9,398 nt of DNA from Candidatus Dojkabacteria bacterium CG_4_10_14_0_2_um_filter_Dojkabacteria_WS6_41_15 (GTDB lineage Bacteria > Patescibacteriota > Dojkabacteria > GCA-002793355), in contig PFQB01000019.1 of NCBI GenBank assembly GCA_002793355.1, positions 1 through 9,398 on the forward strand, read 5' to 3'. The translations under genes were made by a program, and so were the position numbers. Shown in pieces: positions 6,716 to 9,398 of the stretch; within the stretch, counting starts at the first letter, position 1; every line of letters starts with the position of its first letter. Under the pieces are notes generated by a model. It saw nothing but the letters and a program-made list of their open reading frames with translations, made no database searches and was not told where the DNA came from.

Positions 6716-7436
6716 TTAGTGTATCACGCTGTACCCAGGGCGTCCAGTATACCTTACGCTCGAATGATAATTCGCCACTTCGCTTGCTTACCTGGCCGGC
6801 ATCGAATTCATAGTGAATAACTTCTCCCGTTGGTAAATCCAAATTAACAATCTGTTCGTCCGTAATGTTTTCAATGTATTTAACAATCGCGCGGAGGCTG
6901 TTACCATGTCCAGATACAATCACATTTTTTCCTGATGAAACAAACGGCATGATGACACTCTTAAAATAAGGAACTGCTCTTTTAAAAACATCTTCCAAGC
7001 TCTCCCCTTCCGGTGGCTTCGATTTATACCCACGACGCCAGTTTATTACCTGTTCCTCTCCATATTTAAGCTTAACTTCTGCCTTGTCCAAACCTTGTAA
7101 TAGACCATAATGACGCTCGTTTAGTTTGTGAGTTTCATAAATTGGAATATCTTCTTGCGTCATATAATTCGAGGTTAATGCCAGAGGGTCTTTGTTAGAA
7201 GTATGAACAACAATACCCGTTTTGTTTTGACGAGAAAGAATTGTAAACAGCGTTTGTTGCGCACGAATTAACTCGGAAGTAAACGCAACATCAAATTGCG
7301 TATCCTTTAGCTTATCACCACATTCTTGGGCTTCGACAAGACCACGAGTACTCAGTGTAACATCAACCCAACCAGTAAATCTGTTTACCGCATTCCAACG
7401 AGATTGGCCATGTCTAACCATTACCAGTGAGTTCAT
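6693..7436 (-). CDS. gpmA: 2,3-bisphosphoglycerate-dependent phosphoglycerate mutase
   Basis: Interconverts 3- and 2-phosphoglycerate in glycolysis and gluconeogenesis, in the cytoplasm, through a phosphohistidine. Numbered from ATG 7436 (247 residues), RHGQS (8-12) carries the phosphorylated H9, and NRFTGW (18-23), R58 in LIRAQQT, LNERHYGLLQGL (105-116; E107 acid/base) and SGHGNSLRA (175-183; second His H177) follow. PEGESL (142-147) and the late LPTG (201-204) are also family features. Between the R58 helix and LNERHYG there are about 20 more residues (roughly 75-97) than in the Escherichia coli type. The frame could be extended to a TTG at 7451. The ATG is preferred because it begins just before the first beta strand and sits right after a good promoter. 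No Shine-Dalgarno is present. Confidence 0.93.
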   Translation of the reverse strand: MNSLVMVRHGQSRWNAVNRFTGWVDVTLSTRGLVEAQECGDKLKDTQFDVAFTSELIRAQQTLFTILSRQNKTGIVVHTSNKDPLALTSNYMTQEDIPIYETHKLNERHYGLLQGLDKAEVKLKYGEEQVINWRRGYKSKPPEGESLEDVFKRAVPYFKSVIMPFVSSGKNVIVSGHGNSLRAIVKYIENITDEQIVNLDLPTGEVIHYEFDAGQVSKRSGELSFERKVYWTPWVQRDTLTENQPTK

Positions 7437-7441
7437 AGAAC

Positions 7442-7470
7442 AATATAGCAAACCCCGGCTGAAAAGCCAA
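7442..7470 (-). promoter_or_regulatory. Probable leaderless promoter of gpmA
   Basis: On the - strand TTGGCT (7470-7465, four of six) is followed by exactly 17 bases and TATATT (7447-7442, five of six). Five bases later comes the ATG at 7436. A normal start site would fall on or within a base or two of the A of the start codon, leaving no room for a ribosome binding site. Confidence 0.5.
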
Positions 7471-7480
7471 GTCGCACGCG

Positions 7481-7505
7481 CCTTGCAGGTCTGCTACCTG
7501 CAGGG
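7481..7505. repeat. GC-rich 10-bp stem-loop in the gpmA/regulator divergent region
   Basis: CCTTGCAGGT (7481-7490) pairs with ACCTGCAGGG (7496-7505) around a CTGCT loop, with one G-T wobble as the only imperfection. On the + strand it is followed by TTCTTGTATT, a poor T tract. Both flanking genes start away from it, so a terminator role is not expected. A regulator binding site, a REP-like palindrome or an RNA structure are alternatives. Confidence 0.5.
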
Positions 7506-7511
7506 TTCTTG

Positions 7512-7534
7512 TATTGCTCGCGTTGCTCGCAATA
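7512..7534. repeat. Tandem TTGCTCGC repeats inside an inverted TATTGC/GCAATA pair
   Basis: The octamer TTGCTCGC occurs twice, at 7514-7521 and 7523-7530, separated by one base. The same stretch is bounded by TATTGC (7512-7517) and its reverse complement GCAATA (7529-7534). Spaced 9 bases apart and lying about 65 bases upstream of the regulator gene, this is a candidate operator, perhaps for autoregulation. That role is inferred from position only. Confidence 0.4.
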
Positions 7535-7596
7535 GCATTTCCAACGCAACTATGCTACCATAAAAAAGGTATACATTAAGTTAATTTTGTAATCTC

Positions 7597-8205
7597 ATGC
7601 AATTTAACACGGCACTGACCATCGAAAAGCTCTTCCGTTCAAAAACTAGAACTCGCATTTTATGGCACTTCTTAGAAAACACCGCCGTTAGATCTGGACT
7701 TCGCGAGCTTAGCCGTATTGTTAAACTTCAAGTTCACGCTGTTGGTCGGGAGATCGCCCTATTGAAGAAGACAAACCTACTACTCGAAGAAAAAACACCC
7801 TCGAAGAACTTTTACTCCCTAAATACCGAGCATCCTTTCTATGAAGAGATTGTCTCGCTTTTTCATAAATCCTACGGAGTTGGCGGTATGATTATGAATA
7901 ATCGCGATGTTTTTGCAGGTACTGATTTTTTGCTGTTGACCTCCTATTTCTTATTCAATCAACCTAAAGACAAATATGATATTGACATTTTACTGGTTGG
8001 GTCGCCAAAAATCGATCAAGTATCTATTTTCTTGCACAATATAGAGACTAGTCTGCAACGAGAGTTGTTGTACACAATAATTACCCCCGGGGATTTCAAG
8101 AACCGCAAACAAAAGCTAGACCCCTTCATTTGGAACATTCTCGAGAAACCTTCAGTGCTTTTGCTTGGGAAACAGGCGGAACTGCTTAAAGGTGTAGCGA
8201 GCTAA
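7597..8205 (+). CDS. Winged-helix regulator with a nucleotidyltransferase-fold domain
   Basis: A 202-residue two-domain protein. Residues about 7-75 read as a winged helix: KTRTRILWHFLEN, then a helix-turn-helix around GLRELSRIVKLQVHAVGREIALLKK, then a wing ending in KNFYSLN. Residues about 105-192 resemble a MNT-type nucleotidyltransferase: a strand-helix around LLLTSYFLF, YDIDILLVG (127-135) with D128 and D130, RELLYTIITPGDF (155-167), and DPFIWNILEKPSVLLLG (175-191). The catalytic GS dipeptide is not present and TS (115-116) occupies its place, so catalysis is doubtful while a ligand- or DNA-linked regulatory role is plausible. I associate this architecture with Patescibacteria. The start ATG has no Shine-Dalgarno. 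TGCTACCAT (7553-7561) is a weak extended -10 candidate. The gene is divergent from gpmA and ends 24 bases before the end of queA. Target genes are unknown; the upstream repeats suggest self-control. Confidence 0.75.
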   Translation: MQFNTALTIEKLFRSKTRTRILWHFLENTAVRSGLRELSRIVKLQVHAVGREIALLKKTNLLLEEKTPSKNFYSLNTEHPFYEEIVSLFHKSYGVGGMIMNNRDVFAGTDFLLLTSYFLFNQPKDKYDIDILLVGSPKIDQVSIFLHNIETSLQRELLYTIITPGDFKNRKQKLDPFIWNILEKPSVLLLGKQAELLKGVAS

Positions 8206-8229
8206 AGTATAAAGATTAAAGCTTACAGG

Positions 8230-9357
8230 TTAAAGAATAAGCATTGAATCCCCATAAGAGAAAAGTCTTGCCTCGTTTTTCATAGCAAATTCGTAAATCG
8301 TTCTCCAAGAAAGTTTCGACCGTTTGTATTGCAAAAAAGCATCCACCAACGTAATTAAGGAACTTCTAGGAAAATGGAAGTTTGTTAACAATCCATCCAC
8401 GATCTTAAACCTGAATGGTGGATAAACAAAAAGTTTTGTTTCAGAAAGAATATCATGCGAGGTGTTAGCGTCCAAAATCTGCGGCGCGATTGATTCCAAG
8501 GTTCGTGTCGTTGTCGTACCCATGGCAATTATTCGCTTTTGGTCCTGCTTTGCTAGGTGTAACGCAGTAATTGTTGAATTCTTGACAAAATAGGGCTCGG
8601 AATGAAGAATGTTGTCTTCGATCCTTTCGTGTCGAAGGGGCATAAAGGTACCGCGACCAACATGAAGGGTAACCTCCGCGATTGCTGTTCCTTGTTTTGC
8701 AAGCCGAGCTTCTAGTGTTTTCGTAAAATTTAGTGAGGCAGTCGGTGCTGCAACAGAACCTAATTTCTCAGCAAAGATGGTCTGGTAGCGCTCGTCGTCG
8801 GAAACAACAGTACTACGCTTAATGTATGGTGGCAACGGAACTTTACCTTTTTGTTCAAACATGGTGAATAACTCTTCTACCGAGAAATCACTATCTGTTT
8901 TGTATAGGATTCCTGTAAGCGAATCATTATTCTTTGAAATTTTCTTAAGACGTAAGTTATCACCAAAGTCGATATAGCGGATAGAGTCAAGTCTAATACC
9001 TCTTAACGCGGTAAGAAATTCTAGCTTATAACCCTTTTCTTTCGGATCATATTGACGCCGTGCGTATTCTTCCAGCGATTGTGCATGAGGTTCAGTAAAA
9101 AACACCTCAACTTGCTTTCCAGATTGGCCCGTTTTATTAATGGCCATCCCAAATAGTCGTGCGTGAAAGACTTTCGTTATGTTTCTCACCAAAACGTCTT
9201 GTGCGGTAAGGTGTTTGTCTAAATTTTCGTACTGATCGATCTCTATTTCACCCGTTTGCGTGTTAACAACAAAAAGTTTCGTAGTTCCCCGTTTTTCCGG
9301 CGGATACATAGCTATTGCATCTTGAGGAAATTGATAATCGTAGTCTGATAGGTTCAT
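8230..9357 (-). CDS. queA: S-adenosylmethionine:tRNA ribosyltransferase-isomerase
   Basis: Transfers and isomerises the ribose of S-adenosylmethionine onto 7-aminomethyl-7-deazaguanine at tRNA position 34, making epoxyqueuosine, the penultimate step to queuosine. The 375 residues cover the family from LSDYDYQFPQDAIAMYP (3-19) to the terminal LFSYGDSMLI. Other landmarks are ARLFG (66-70), GKVPLPPYIKR (171-181), DDERYQTIFA (187-196), GSVAAPTASLNFT (200-212), VTLHVGRGTFMPLR (229-242), HSEPYF (252-257), GTTTTRTLES (280-289) and VDGLLTNFHFPRSSL (320-334). Several motif residues differ from the usual form: AAPTAGLHFT is AAPTASLNFT, the N-terminal NDT/NNT is RNIT (58-61), and PGY is PPF (313-315). 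The frame is intact. AAGGAA lies just before the ATG, the clearest ribosome binding site in this window. No other queuosine gene is visible here. Confidence 0.93.
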   Translation of the reverse strand: MNLSDYDYQFPQDAIAMYPPEKRGTTKLFVVNTQTGEIEIDQYENLDKHLTAQDVLVRNITKVFHARLFGMAINKTGQSGKQVEVFFTEPHAQSLEEYARRQYDPKEKGYKLEFLTALRGIRLDSIRYIDFGDNLRLKKISKNNDSLTGILYKTDSDFSVEELFTMFEQKGKVPLPPYIKRSTVVSDDERYQTIFAEKLGSVAAPTASLNFTKTLEARLAKQGTAIAEVTLHVGRGTFMPLRHERIEDNILHSEPYFVKNSTITALHLAKQDQKRIIAMGTTTTRTLESIAPQILDANTSHDILSETKLFVYPPFRFKIVDGLLTNFHFPRSSLITLVDAFLQYKRSKLSWRTIYEFAMKNEARLFSYGDSMLIL

Positions 9358-9360
9358 AGA

Positions 9361-9366
9361 TTCCTT
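9361..9366 (-). promoter_or_regulatory. Ribosome binding site of queA
   Basis: On the - strand AAGGAA (9366-9361) lies three bases before the ATG at 9357. The spacing is short, but this is the only start in the window with a plausible Shine-Dalgarno match close by, and it supports the ATG chosen. Confidence 0.45.
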
Positions 9367-9370
9367 AATG

Positions 9371-9397
9371 AAGAACCCCGCAGCAAGCTGACGGGGT
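9371..9397 (-). terminator. GC-rich hairpin upstream of queA, possible terminator of the preceding gene
   Basis: On the - strand ACCCCG (9397-9392) pairs with CGGGGT (9380-9375). An inner CAG/CTG pair and a single bulged T extend the stem to about ten pairs with a tiny loop, and TCTTCATT follows. This would end transcription of a gene lying beyond the right edge on the - strand. The T tract is poor and the window stops one base after the stem, so a bidirectional or palindromic repeat is equally possible. Confidence 0.45.
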
Positions 9398-9398
9398 A

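Noticed and set aside
6287..6719. Plus-strand frames of 64 and 131 codons opposite the four-TM protein and the gpmA end
   Set aside because: The - strand frame has coherent transmembrane helices, a basic tail and a perfect -10. The + frames show no domain and overlap those signals.
7597..8205. MNT/HEPN toxin-antitoxin module
   Set aside because: The nucleotidyltransferase-like domain is fused to a winged helix and no HEPN-like partner gene is adjacent.
8206..8229. Repeated TTAAAG motifs between the regulator and queA stops as a bidirectional terminator
   Set aside because: They are short direct repeats in AT-rich sequence and form no stable inverted repeat.

Overview
The window is bacterial with the standard genetic code. 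TGA, TAG and TAA all end genes, and the TGA that closes the ribonucleotide reductase sits exactly where that family normally ends, so TGA is not read as glycine. By-hand samples put the GC content around 40-45 %. Genes are tightly packed on both strands. The best guess for the source is an uncultivated Patescibacteria/CPR-like bacterium. The hints are a winged-helix/nucleotidyltransferase-like regulator of a type I associate with that group, a phosphoglycerate mutase with an insert before its LNERHYG motif, a compact layout, and starts mostly lacking Shine-Dalgarno sequences. This is an inference from recollection of families, not a database result.

Layout. Positions 1-102 hold the last 33 codons of a + strand membrane protein. 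It converges on a complete 1233-residue class II (adenosylcobalamin-dependent) ribonucleotide reductase, nrdJ, on the - strand (130-3831). A 312-base divergent intergenic region (3832-4143) carries a sigma70-like promoter for nrdJ, an imperfect GC-rich stem-loop that resembles an IS200/IS605 end, and a possible leaderless promoter for the next unit. From 4144 to 6168 runs a tight + strand cassette: a 10-TM EamA/DMT transporter, a short-chain dehydrogenase that overlaps it by 32 bases, and an ASCH-domain protein 2 bases further on. Converging on this from the - strand are a four-TM protein of unknown function (6199-6669) and gpmA (6693-7436). A 160-base structured divergent region then leads to a + strand winged-helix/nucleotidyltransferase-fold regulator (7597-8205). 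This converges on queA (8230-9357, -), which has a GC-rich hairpin upstream at the window edge.

How the genes relate. nrdJ makes DNA precursors and needs cobalamin. gpmA is a glycolytic step and queA is a tRNA wobble-base modification step; these are housekeeping genes with no obvious shared pathway. The EamA-SDR-ASCH cassette is the only arrangement that looks like a functional unit not explained by housekeeping, but its substrate cannot be read from the sequence. I see no CRISPR array, tRNA, rRNA, prophage or intact mobile element. The recurring theme worth testing is initiation without Shine-Dalgarno: gpmA and the EamA gene each have a -10-like hexamer 5-6 bases before the start codon, which would give leaderless mRNAs.
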